Source of the DNA: an uncultured Clostridia bacterium
Lineage (GTDB): Bacteria > Bacillota > Clostridia > Christensenellales > Borkfalkiaceae
Assembly (NCBI GenBank): GCA_947629485.1
Contig: CANRDX010000002.1
Location: 1 to 64,000, forward strand
Direction of reading: 5' to 3'
DNA length: 64,000 nt
The notes under the pieces: model-generated
Seen by the model: the letters and a program-made list of their open reading frames with translations, nothing else
Databases searched by the model: none
Told to the model about the DNA's origin: nothing
Part shown: positions 18,120 to 25,568 of the stretch, in pieces
Numbering within the stretch: position 1 is the first letter of the stretch
How the letters are laid out: every line of letters begins with the position of its first letter
Position numbers and translations under genes: made by a program

Positions 18120-18142
18120 TTTCCTTGTTTTTCTTGACGTTT

Positions 18143-19393
18143 TTATTCCGCAGCGACAGCGGGGAGCGTCACCTTCTGCCCGCCATAGAGGAGGGAATAA
18201 GAGATGCGCGCCGTCGAGGTCGAGCCGTCGAATACCATTTTCATGGTTTGCTTCATCTCTACGAGCTTCCCATTCTTGAAGTGAAAGACGTACGTCGTGG
18301 TGATCGTATTCCCTGCCTGCGAGTTTTCGCTCGTCGTCAGAACATATCCGCCTTCTTCTTCGCTGTATTCGACGTCGTCCGCCTTATCCGCATAGGCATA
18401 TACATACGCTTGCAGAAAATCGTCGGCGGTGCTTCCGTTCGGCTTGGGTACTTTTCCCCAAACGCCCTCTGCGTTCTTATTATAAAACATCTCGCCGTCG
18501 TAATAATAGTCGTCATCGTTTCCGAGACCGGTCGATTTGATGTGCTCCAAGTTCCCCTCGCGGACGAGCGTCACCGTTGCGTCTGCTATACCCGAGATCT
18601 TCTCTTGGAATGTCATCTTGAAGTTTTCAAAGGTCTTTGTATCGAATGCCGCCGCCCACGCTTCCTTGAAATTCGCCTCGGGAAGTCTTTCGCCCGTTTG
18701 CGTATCCGCATCCGAGCCGGAACCGCCCGTGTGCGTTCCTCCGCTTTCTCCGACCGTGGGGAGCGTCACCGTCTGTCCGCCGTAGGTGAAGAGACAGTCG
18801 GTATAATAATCGTGAGTTGTCTGGTAATCCGGCCCCGCTTCAAGCACGAGGTGAACGGAAACCGCCGCGATCTTCCCGTTCTGAAAGACGAACTCGGCGC
18901 TGTCCGTTTCGTTCATCGACAAAATATATCCGCCTTCTTCTTCGCTGTATTCGACGTCGTCCGCCTTATCCGCATAGTCGTATACATACGCTTGCAAAAA
19001 CTGTGCTACCGGCCCTCCTATTGGCCCGTTCACCTCGGTTTCCCACACGCCTTCTGCGTTCTTATTATAAAACATCTCGCCGTCATAATAAGAATCGGAA
19101 TCCGTATGCCCCTCGCGGACCGTCGACAAATGTTCCAAATTGCCCGCGCGCACGATCGTTGCCGCTCCGCCGGAATCTCCTTGCAAACCTTCTGTCCATT
19201 GATTTACCACGGCCTTGAAGTTTTCAAAGTTCTTTGTATCGAATGCCGCCGCCCACGCTTCGTCGAAATTCGCCTCGGGGAGTCTTTCGCCCGTCGGCGT
19301 TTCATCCCCCGCCGTGCCTCCGCACGCCGTAAGACCGAAGCACATCGCGCCCGCAAGCGCAACCGATAAGACCGTTGCAAATTGTTTTTTCAT
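18143..19393 (-). CDS. Lipoprotein with two tandem copies of one domain
   Basis: 416 residues. The ATG at 19393 has AAAGGAG six bases upstream. The N-terminus MKKQFATVLSVALAGAMCFGL is followed by the lipobox LTAC, so it is exported and lipid-anchored to the membrane outer face. The mature part is an internal duplication: each half starts TGERLPEANF(D/K)EAWAAAFDTK, has LQAYVY(D/A)YADKADDVEYSEEEG in the middle and ends in an FxNGK strand. A short Thr/Gly/Asp linker joins the halves. No known function is recognised; the fold may be LolA/LppX-like, which is a guess. The gene is divergent from a small XRE regulator, and its promoter contains a palindromic operator, so it is probably that regulator's target. 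Confidence 0.85.
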   Translation of the reverse strand: MKKQFATVLSVALAGAMCFGLTACGGTAGDETPTGERLPEANFDEAWAAAFDTKNFENFKAVVNQWTEGLQGDSGGAATIVRAGNLEHLSTVREGHTDSDSYYDGEMFYNKNAEGVWETEVNGPIGGPVAQFLQAYVYDYADKADDVEYSEEEGGYILSMNETDSAEFVFQNGKIAAVSVHLVLEAGPDYQTTHDYYTDCLFTYGGQTVTLPTVGESGGTHTGGSGSDADTQTGERLPEANFKEAWAAAFDTKTFENFKMTFQEKISGIADATVTLVREGNLEHIKSTGLGNDDDYYYDGEMFYNKNAEGVWGKVPKPNGSTADDFLQAYVYAYADKADDVEYSEEEGGYVLTTSENSQAGNTITTTYVFHFKNGKLVEMKQTMKMVFDGSTSTARISYSLLYGGQKVTLPAVAAE

Positions 19394-19436
19394 TATTTTC
19401 TCCTTTGCGCCCCCCTTTGGGGACTTCTTGCCCATC

Positions 19437-19465
19437 ATTATATCTAACCAACGGTTAGAAGTCAA
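19437..19465 (-). promoter_or_regulatory. Lipoprotein promoter with operator inside the spacer
   Basis: TTGACT (19465-19460), a 17-bp spacer and TATAAT (19442-19437). The spacer is filled by the palindrome CTAACC-AAC-GGTTAG (19444-19458), so a bound repressor would block RNA polymerase. Confidence 0.8.
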
Positions 19466-19474
19466 GCAAAATGC

Positions 19475-19491
19475 TAACCATTGGTTATAAA
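19475..19491 (+). promoter_or_regulatory. Second operator and -10 of the XRE regulator
   Basis: TAACCATTGGTTA (19475-19487) repeats the first operator's half-sites with the same 3-nt spacing, 30 bp away centre to centre. It overlaps TATAAA (19486-19491), a likely -10 for the regulator gene whose ATG is at 19501. This suggests autoregulation. Confidence 0.65.
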
Positions 19492-19500
19492 TTTTTGTGT

Positions 19501-19710
19501 ATGAACGATGTGGAATTATTGAAGGAAAGATTGCGGGAAGAGCTAAAAAGGAGTGGGCTGACGACGGAAGAAATTGCAAGGCGGGTAGGCGTCTCGCCCG
19601 AGATGATCACGCAATACAGCACGACGAAAAAGTTGCCGCGGCTCGATACTTTTATGCGGCTTTGCCGCGCGCTCGACCTCTCCGCCGATGAGATCTTGGG
19701 GTTAAAATAA
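19501..19710 (+). CDS. Small XRE-family helix-turn-helix regulator
   Basis: 69 residues that are almost entirely one Cro/C1-type HTH: LREELKRSGLTTEEIARRVGVSPEMITQYSTTKKLPRLDTFMRLCRALDLSADEILG. I chose the ATG at 19501 because the HTH begins right after it; an earlier in-frame ATG (19471) would lie inside the operator. There is no separate ligand domain, so it probably acts as a dimeric repressor whose control is not visible. No ribosome-binding site is evident and the -10 is 9 nt upstream, hence a near-leaderless mRNA. The two palindromes between it and the divergent lipoprotein gene are the likely binding sites. Confidence 0.85.
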   Translation: MNDVELLKERLREELKRSGLTTEEIARRVGVSPEMITQYSTTKKLPRLDTFMRLCRALDLSADEILGLK

Positions 19711-19726
19711 ACGGCGTTCGCCGCGC

Positions 19727-19755
19727 TTGACTTTTTCGGCAGGGCGCACTATAAT
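19727..19755 (+). promoter_or_regulatory. Cysteine desulfurase promoter, leaderless layout
   Basis: TTGACT (19727-19732), 17-bp spacer and TATAAT (19750-19755). Only 6 nt separate the -10 from the ATG at 19762, so transcription should begin at the start codon. Confidence 0.8.
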
Positions 19756-19761
19756 AAAGCT

Positions 19762-20850
19762 ATGAATGTCTATCTCGATCACGCGGCGACGACGCCCCTA
19801 TTGCCCGAAGTGCGCGAGACAATGGCGCCGCTCTTTTGCGAAGATTTCGGAAATCCCGATTCCCTTCATTCCTTCGGAAGAAGGGCGGCTTTTTATATCA
19901 CGGACGCACGCGACCGCGTTGCCCGCGTTTTGGGCGTTTCTCCCTCGGAAGTCTACTTCACTTCGGGGGGAACGGAGGCGGATAATTGGGCGATACGCTG
20001 CCTCGGCGAAGGGGATCTTACGCTCTCCCCCATCGAGCACGCCGCAATAAAAGAAGCGGCTTCCCTTCGCGGCGGAAATACTTACGTCTGCCCCGTGGGG
20101 GAAGACGGCGTCGTTACAAAGGCGCATTTGGGGCGCACCATGCCCGAAGGTGTCGGTCTTGTTGCGGTCATGGCTGTCAACAATGAGACGGGCGCCGTTC
20201 AACCCGTCGAAGAGCTTGCACGGGCAGCCCATGCCTTGAATGCGGTCTTCTTTTCCGACTGCGTACAGGCCGCTTGCAGTCAAAATTTACAGGAACTTGC
20301 CGCCGTGTGCGACGCACTTTCCCTCTCCGCCCACAAGATCGGCGGTCCCAAAGGCGCGGGGGCGCTCATCGTCAAAAAGGGCGTAAAGATAAAGCCCCTC
20401 ATCGTGGGGGGCGAACAGGAGAGAAGGCTGCGCGGCGGCACGCCGAACGTGCCCGCGATCGTGGGATTCGCGCGGGCGCTCGAACTCGCGGCGGCGCGGC
20501 GGGAAGATTTCTGCCGTCACACGGGGCGGCTTCGCGACCTGTTTGAACAAGAGATCCTTGCAAACGTCGAGGGAGCGAGGGTAGACGGCGAGGGGCGCGC
20601 GCCCAACATTTCGCACCTTACGTTCGCGCGGGGCGGTGCGGCGCTTCTCTCCCTTCTCGATCTTCACGGCGTCGCCGCCTCGGGCGGAGCCGCCTGTTCC
20701 GCCCACGCCGCCCTTCCCTCCCACGTTATGCTCGCGATGGGAAGGAGCAAGGAAGAAGCGGAGCGGGGCGTGCGATTCTCCTTCGGCATGCAGACGACGG
20801 AGGAAGAAACGCGCTTCGCCGCAGAGACGGTTATCTCCTGCCTGAAATGA
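19762..20850 (+). CDS. Cysteine desulfurase (NifS/IscS family)
   Basis: 362 residues with the class V aminotransferase layout: N-terminal YLDHAATTP, FTSGGTEADNWAI, a His/Asp/Gln set for PLP and the Schiff-base lysine in SLSAHKIGGPKGAGAL. The mobile loop GVAASGGAACSAHAALPSHVMLAMG contains the catalytic cysteine. It transfers sulfur from cysteine as an enzyme persulfide for Fe-S clusters or thiolated tRNA. It is slightly shorter than IscS. No iscU or thiI lies beside it, so its partner is unknown. A good promoter 6 nt before the ATG implies a leaderless message. A terminator follows. Confidence 0.9.
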   Translation: MNVYLDHAATTPLLPEVRETMAPLFCEDFGNPDSLHSFGRRAAFYITDARDRVARVLGVSPSEVYFTSGGTEADNWAIRCLGEGDLTLSPIEHAAIKEAASLRGGNTYVCPVGEDGVVTKAHLGRTMPEGVGLVAVMAVNNETGAVQPVEELARAAHALNAVFFSDCVQAACSQNLQELAAVCDALSLSAHKIGGPKGAGALIVKKGVKIKPLIVGGEQERRLRGGTPNVPAIVGFARALELAAARREDFCRHTGRLRDLFEQEILANVEGARVDGEGRAPNISHLTFARGGAALLSLLDLHGVAASGGAACSAHAALPSHVMLAMGRSKEEAERGVRFSFGMQTTEEETRFAAETVISCLK

Positions 20851-20952
20851 ATTGCGGGGCGGCCTTGCCGCGACCACGAAGAGGGGCAAGAAATGCTTCC
20901 CCTTCTCGCTCTACACGTCTTTCATATTTTTCATCAGCAGAACCTTGCTTGA

Positions 20953-20979
20953 TCCGTGCGGCGATCGCGCGGTTTTTTT
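20953..20979 (+). terminator. Cysteine desulfurase terminator
   Basis: A seven-base-pair stem CCGTGCG/CGCGCGG (one G-U pair) with seven T. The preceding 35 nt are repeated at 53682-53720. Confidence 0.75.
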
Positions 20980-20986
20980 ATTCCGC

Positions 20987-21012
20987 TAAAAAAGCTCCGC
21001 GAAAGGCGGAGC
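20987..21012 (-). terminator. Minus-strand terminator
   Basis: GCTCCGC/GCGGAGC stem followed on the minus strand by six T. It can end transcripts of the kinase-like gene (stop at 21464) after they pass the MITE-like repeats. Confidence 0.65.
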
Positions 21013-21033
21013 TTTGAGATGATGACAAATCTC

Positions 21034-21194
21034 TCACGAAATTTTGTTTTGCGGTGTATGAACTTCGTTTAAGGGGATTCTCTACTTCGCCTTCGGCTCG
21101 TGCCGCCCTTCGACAAAATGGAACGTGCGGGCGGGGCGACCCCTATGGGGTCTCGGAATGACGCCGTAAACCCAAAGCAAAACAAAATTTGTGA
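21034..21194. repeat. MITE-like element, copy 1
   Basis: Imperfect terminal inverted repeats of about 19 bp: CACGAAATTTTGTTTTGCG at the left and GCAAAACAAAATTTGTG at the right. The interior holds hairpin modules of the dispersed repeat families (CGTGCCGCCCTTCG, CCCCTATGGGG). No reading frame of note. A second unit with the same ends follows 140 bp away. Confidence 0.65.
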
Positions 21195-21337
21195 ACCCTT
21201 TTTCTTTATTTCGTGCCTTAGGCGGAATTCACTTCCGCCGTGGGCGACCCAAGTTGGCAAGCCCTGTTGCCTTACTGACTTTGAGAACAGACAAGTCCAG
21301 CGGGCGACGGGGCTTTGAGATGTCAATTCTTAACCCC

Positions 21338-21446
21338 TCACGAAATTTTGTATTGCGGTGTTCGGACTGCGTATTAGGGGATTCTCTCAACCCCTACGGG
21401 GTTTCGTAATGACGCGGTAGACCCGCTCGCAAAACAAAATTTGTGA
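21338..21446. repeat. MITE-like element, copy 2
   Basis: Same terminal repeats as copy 1 (CACGAAATTTTGTATTGCG and GCAAAACAAAATTTGTG) around a shorter interior with CCCCTACGGGG. Both copies are preceded by CTTTGAGATG, so the homology extends past the left terminus. It ends 18 bp before the kinase-like gene's stop codon. Confidence 0.65.
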
Positions 21447-21463
21447 ACACATTTGTGAAATCT

Positions 21464-22204
21464 TTACGACCAATCGACGACGTTCACCCACTTCGCCAAA
21501 AATTCCTGCTCCTCGGGTTTCTTCTTCACGGACTGCGAGCAGGCGACGATGGGCAAGATCCTCTGCACATATTGGATCGCCGTATCCGTCTTGTTGCAGA
21601 ACAGTTTCAAATATTTTTCCGCAAGCTCGTCCTTGCCCTGCAATTTGAAGATGAGATAGGTGCGCGCCGCATCCGCCGAGCCGTTGCCCTGCGTGGCGTG
21701 CGACCAGTCGATGATGTACGGCGTTCCGTCTGCGGTGATGATGACGTTGCTGGGCTGAAAGTCGCCGTGGCAGAGCTTCTTGTGGCGGGGAAGCCCGTCG
21801 AGCCGCACATGCAGATCGTAACGCACCGTCGCGGGGAAGGAGCTTGCCGAAATTTTGGCGTGCATCTTGTCGCGCAAGTGCCCCAAGAGGGGAACTTTTT
21901 CCTTGCTCATGCGAATTTGAAGATCGACAAAGAAGTTGAGATATTCATCCTGCTTTTCGGGATACTTTTCCATGAGTTCTTCGAGCGTTTCCCCCTCGAT
22001 GTACTCCCAAATCAACGACCACTTCCCTTCGATCACCGAGACGCCGAGCACTTTGGGAATGTTGAGCGACGTCTCCTCCACGCGCGCCTGATTGAGCGCT
22101 TCGTTCAGAATGCCCGCTTTGGAATAGCTCTCGTCGAAAGACTTGATGAGCCGATTGCCGTCGCGGTAGAGCCTTTTCCCCGTGCTGGTGTGAATGAGTT
22201 CCAT
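21464..22204 (-). CDS. Aminoglycoside phosphotransferase-like kinase
   Basis: 246 residues with the APH/choline-kinase core: a small N-lobe with RLIKSFDESYSK, hinge SLIWEYIEGETLEEL, the catalytic loop LCHGDFQPSNVIIT and the metal-binding YIIDWSHAT. Such kinases phosphorylate hydroxyl groups on small molecules; the substrate cannot be read from the sequence, and APH folds are not evidence of antibiotic resistance by themselves. GAGGGGGAAAATT precedes the ATG. It is a single gene with its own promoter, isolated among repeats. Confidence 0.8.
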   Translation of the reverse strand: MELIHTSTGKRLYRDGNRLIKSFDESYSKAGILNEALNQARVEETSLNIPKVLGVSVIEGKWSLIWEYIEGETLEELMEKYPEKQDEYLNFFVDLQIRMSKEKVPLLGHLRDKMHAKISASSFPATVRYDLHVRLDGLPRHKKLCHGDFQPSNVIITADGTPYIIDWSHATQGNGSADAARTYLIFKLQGKDELAEKYLKLFCNKTDTAIQYVQRILPIVACSQSVKKKPEEQEFLAKWVNVVDWS

Positions 22205-22251
22205 AATTTTCCCCCTCGGCGAAGGGATCCTGCCCTCCCACCGTACCTCGT

Positions 22252-22280
22252 ATTATACCCGAATTAAAGACGTTCGTAAA
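22252..22280 (-). promoter_or_regulatory. Promoter of the kinase-like gene
   Basis: TTTACG (22280-22275), 17-bp spacer and TATAAT (22257-22252), about 45 nt before the ATG at 22204. Confidence 0.6.
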
Positions 22281-22369
22281 TACCTTTTGGGAAAAAAATT
22301 TCGCAGATTTCTTTTTGGGGGAAAAGAAATCTGCGAGGAAGTAATATGGTGATGTTTCGACTATGCTCC

Positions 22370-22645
22370 TTCGGGGCGTTGCCCCTCATTCGTCGCCGAA
22401 GGCGACACCTTCCCCCCGAGGGGGGGAAGGCTTTCAAAATCGTCATACTGAGCTTGTCGAAGTATCACCTTGTTCTTGCTGTCCCTTAAAGGGAAAGTAC
22501 CCGCGTAGCGGGGGAAAGGGTTTTAACCCCTCTGTCACTTCGTGACATCTCCCCTTTCAGGGGCGACAAGGGTTCACCCCCCCCCACCTGTCACGGCGAA
22601 ACCGTGACGCCCTCCCCCTCTTGGAGGGGGAGGGCGTCTATAAGA
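22370..22645. repeat. Composite intergenic repeats downstream of gyrA
   Basis: In order: a TCGTCGCCGAAGGCGACA module, a GTCATACTGAGC...CGAAGTATCACC module, a full family-A copy (22473-22567), and a family-B copy with the 33-nt perfect palindrome at 22612-22642 beginning GACGCCCTCCCCCT. That last hairpin is the only stem-loop after the gyrA stop (22683) and may serve as its terminator. Confidence 0.8.
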
Positions 22646-22682
22646 GGCAATATAACGTAGTTAGGTTGCGGACATGGGTGGC

Positions 22683-25325
22683 TTATTCTTCGTCGGAGGA
22701 TTCATCCCCTTCTTCCTCTTCGTCGAAAGAGACGTCTTCCGCGGTCTCTTCCTCTGCCGAAGACTCTTCTTCTGTAAGCTCCGCTTCCGCAAGCTCTTCG
22801 GGCGAGAGATCCGCCGCCGTCTCCTCGGGGGTCGCGACTTCGGCTTCCTCATCCTTCTCGGTGACGGCGACCGTCGCAACAACGCCGCTTTTGAGCCGCA
22901 TGAGCCTGACGCCGCGCGTCGCCCTGCCGATCGTGGAGATCGCTTCGAGGTGCATTCTGATCACGATGCCCGCCGAAGTGACGAGCATGACGTCGTAGAG
23001 GTCGCTCGCGAGCTTCATGTTGACGAGCGCGCCCGTCTTTTCGTTAAAGATGCCCGCCTTGATCCCCTTTCCGCCGCGGGATTGCAGGCGGTAATCCTCG
23101 GGCGAACTGCGCTTGCCGTAGCCGTTTTCCGAGACGGTGAGGATATCGAATCCCTCGCGGAGAACGAGCATATCCACCACTTCGTCCTGCCCGGTGAGCG
23201 TGATGCCGCGCACGCCCATCGTGCCCCTTCCCATAGGGCGAACCTGCCTTTCGTCGAAGCGGATACACTTGCCGCTGTGCGAGGCAAGCATGATCTGGTC
23301 GGATCCCGTCGTGAACTGCACGGAAATAAGCTCGTCGCCCTCGGCGATCTTGATCGCGATCTTGCCGTTCTTCATGATGCGGTCGAATTCGCCCGTCTCC
23401 GTCTTTTTCACAAGGCCGCGCTTGGTCGCCATCGCGAGATAGCCCTTTCCGTTCTCATAGACGGGAAGAATGGCGGCGATCTTCTCGCCCGCGGAGAGCT
23501 GGATCAAATTGACGATCGCCCTGCCGCGCGCCTGTTTGTTTGCCTCGGGGATCATGTATCCCTTGATGGAGTAGACCTTCCCGAAATTGGAGAAGAACAA
23601 AATGCTGTGGTGCGTGGAGCACACGAACATCTGCTCCACAAAGTCCTCTTCCTTCGGTTTATGCCCCGTCACGCCCACGCCGCCGCGGTGCTGCGCCTTG
23701 TATTCGGCGAGCGGGAACCGCTTCACATAGCCGCCGTGCGTCATGGAGATGACGACGTCCTCTTCGTCGATGAGATCCTCGTCCTCGATGTCGCCGTAGT
23801 CTACGGAGATCTCCGTCTTTCTCTCCGACGGATATTTGGCCTTGATCGCGAGCAGGTCGTTTTTGATGATCGCCATCACCCGCTCGTCGTGCGCGAGGAT
23901 ATCTTTGAGGTCTGCGATTGCCGCTTCGAGCTGGGCAAGCTCCTCTCTGAGCTTCTCCACTTCGAGCGAAGTGAGCCTTTGCAGCCGCATTTCCAGAATG
24001 GCGTTCGCCTGTTTCTCGGAAAGCTCGAAGCTCTCCGTGAGCTTGGCGCAGGCGTCGTTCTTATCTTTGGATTCCTTGATGATGCGAATGACTTCGTCGA
24101 TATTGGCAAGCGCCAGAACAAGCCCCGAGACGATGTGCGCGCGCTCCTCCGTCTTGTTGAGGTCGAACTTCGTGCGGCGTACGATCACTTCCTTCTGATG
24201 GGCGAGATAGTAGGCGAGGATATCGCGGATGTTGAGATATTTCGGCTCGGTGCCGTTCTCTACGAGCGCGAGGAGAATGATCCCGTCCGAAGTCTGCAAA
24301 TTGGTGTGTTTATAGAGCGTGTTCAGAACAACTTGCGCGTTCGCATCCTTCTTGCACTCGATCACGATGCGAAGCCCCTCTCTGCCCGATTCGTCGCGGA
24401 TATCCGAGATCCCTTCGATCCGTTTATCCTTCACCATGTCGGCGATCTGAACGATGAGCTGCGCCTTGTTCACCTGATAGGGGATCTCCGTGACGACGAT
24501 GCGGGAGCGCGCGTTCGCGCCCGTGCCGTGCTCTTCGATCTCGCACTTGGAGCGAATAACGATGTTCCCCTGCCCCGTCCTGTACGCCTTGCGAATGCCG
24601 CTCCTGCCCATGATGATCCCGCCCGTGGGAAAATCGGGCGCGGGGATATAGTCCATGAGTTCATCTACCGAGATCTCGGGGTCGTCGATCATGGCGACGG
24701 TGCCGTCGATAACTTCGGCGAGATTGTGCGGGGGAATGTTGGTCGCCATGCCGACGGCGATGCCGTCGGAGCCGTTGACGAGCAGATTGGGGAAACGGGC
24801 GGGGAGGACGGCGGGTTCCATTTCTATCCCGTCGAAGTTGGGGAAGAAGTCCACCGTCTCCTTATCGAGATCGCGGAGCATTTCCGCGGCGAGCTTTGTG
24901 AGGCGCGCCTCGGTATAACGCATGGCGGCGGGCGGATCCCCGTCTACCGAGCCGAAATTGCCGTGCCCGTCCACGAGCGGGAAGTTGATGGTAAAGTCCT
25001 GCGCGAGACGGACGAGCGCGTCGTACACCGAACTGTCGCCGTGCGGGTGGAATTTACCCATGACATCGCCGACGATACGGGCGCACTTCCTGTATGCCTT
25101 ATCGTTGTAAAGCCCCATCTCGTGCATTGCATAGAGGATCCTGCGGTGCACGGGCTTCAACCCGTCGCGAACGTCGGGAATGGCGCGCGACTTGTTCACC
25201 GCCATTGCATAGGCGATGAAGGAACGCTTTAACTCGTCGTTGACCTCGATATCGAGGATCTTCGTCATTTCGAGCGTCTTTTTGAATTCTTCGGTTAGCT
25301 CGGGGCTGGTTTCTCGTTTTGCCAT
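22683..25325 (-). CDS. gyrA: DNA gyrase subunit A
   Basis: 880 residues, full length. The breakage-reunion domain includes [16 protein letters not shown], the quinolone region [18 protein letters not shown] (Ser98 and Asp102 match the susceptible E. coli Ser83/Asp87) and catalytic Tyr137 in AMRYTEARL. The C-terminal DNA-wrapping domain has a GyrA-box-like HRGGVGV. The last 45 or so residues are a mostly Glu/Asp tail. With GyrB it introduces negative supercoils. AGGAGCCGAAT precedes the ATG. gyrB lies upstream on the same strand, but 241 nt containing a structured element separate them, so co-transcription is uncertain. Confidence 0.97.
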   Translation of the reverse strand: MAKRETSPELTEEFKKTLEMTKILDIEVNDELKRSFIAYAMAVNKSRAIPDVRDGLKPVHRRILYAMHEMGLYNDKAYRKCARIVGDVMGKFHPHGDSSVYDALVRLAQDFTINFPLVDGHGNFGSVDGDPPAAMRYTEARLTKLAAEMLRDLDKETVDFFPNFDGIEMEPAVLPARFPNLLVNGSDGIAVGMATNIPPHNLAEVIDGTVAMIDDPEISVDELMDYIPAPDFPTGGIIMGRSGIRKAYRTGQGNIVIRSKCEIEEHGTGANARSRIVVTEIPYQVNKAQLIVQIADMVKDKRIEGISDIRDESGREGLRIVIECKKDANAQVVLNTLYKHTNLQTSDGIILLALVENGTEPKYLNIRDILAYYLAHQKEVIVRRTKFDLNKTEERAHIVSGLVLALANIDEVIRIIKESKDKNDACAKLTESFELSEKQANAILEMRLQRLTSLEVEKLREELAQLEAAIADLKDILAHDERVMAIIKNDLLAIKAKYPSERKTEISVDYGDIEDEDLIDEEDVVISMTHGGYVKRFPLAEYKAQHRGGVGVTGHKPKEEDFVEQMFVCSTHHSILFFSNFGKVYSIKGYMIPEANKQARGRAIVNLIQLSAGEKIAAILPVYENGKGYLAMATKRGLVKKTETGEFDRIMKNGKIAIKIAEGDELISVQFTTGSDQIMLASHSGKCIRFDERQVRPMGRGTMGVRGITLTGQDEVVDMLVLREGFDILTVSENGYGKRSSPEDYRLQSRGGKGIKAGIFNEKTGALVNMKLASDLYDVMLVTSAGIVIRMHLEAISTIGRATRGVRLMRLKSGVVATVAVTEKDEEAEVATPEETAADLSPEELAEAELTEEESSAEEETAEDVSFDEEEEGDESSDEE

Positions 25326-25450
25326 ATTCGGCTCCTTTTATGAATATTGTGGTGTGATCAATGCAGACTTTGTTGTTCGAAATCCTGCTGGGAAAGCGTA
25401 AGTGCGGCATCGCATTGCGCCGCATATACGCGTATGATATGGATACGTTA

Positions 25451-25568
25451 AAACGCGGAGAAGCAAGCGAGACGAGAAGAAGGAGCATTCCCGACGGGAG
25501 TGTACTAAGACGTACACGACCGAGGGAAGCGCATCTTCGACGAAGTATCGCGCCGCTTATACGCGTTT
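25451..25568 (-). ncRNA. Structured 3' element after gyrB (family E, copy 1)
   Basis: About 118 nt overlapping the gyrB stop codon. Closing stem AAACGCG/CGCGTTT (25451-25457 with 25562-25568); internal hairpins GTGTAC/GTACAC (25500-25505 with 25512-25517) and TCCCGACGGGA. A second copy follows alaS (55563-55680) in the same orientation relative to its gene, with compensatory changes in the closing stem and one hairpin. This is evidence that the RNA fold, not only the sequence, is kept. It could act as a 3' UTR element or unusual terminator. Identity unknown. Confidence 0.6.

Noticed and set aside
21464..22204. An antibiotic-resistance gene
   Set aside because: The APH fold is shared by many housekeeping kinases. 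There is no close resemblance to a named resistance enzyme and no mobile context with a transposase.
22674..25232. An 852-codon plus-strand open frame opposite gyrA
   Set aside because: gyrA on the other strand is complete with all motifs. The antisense product has no recognisable domain.
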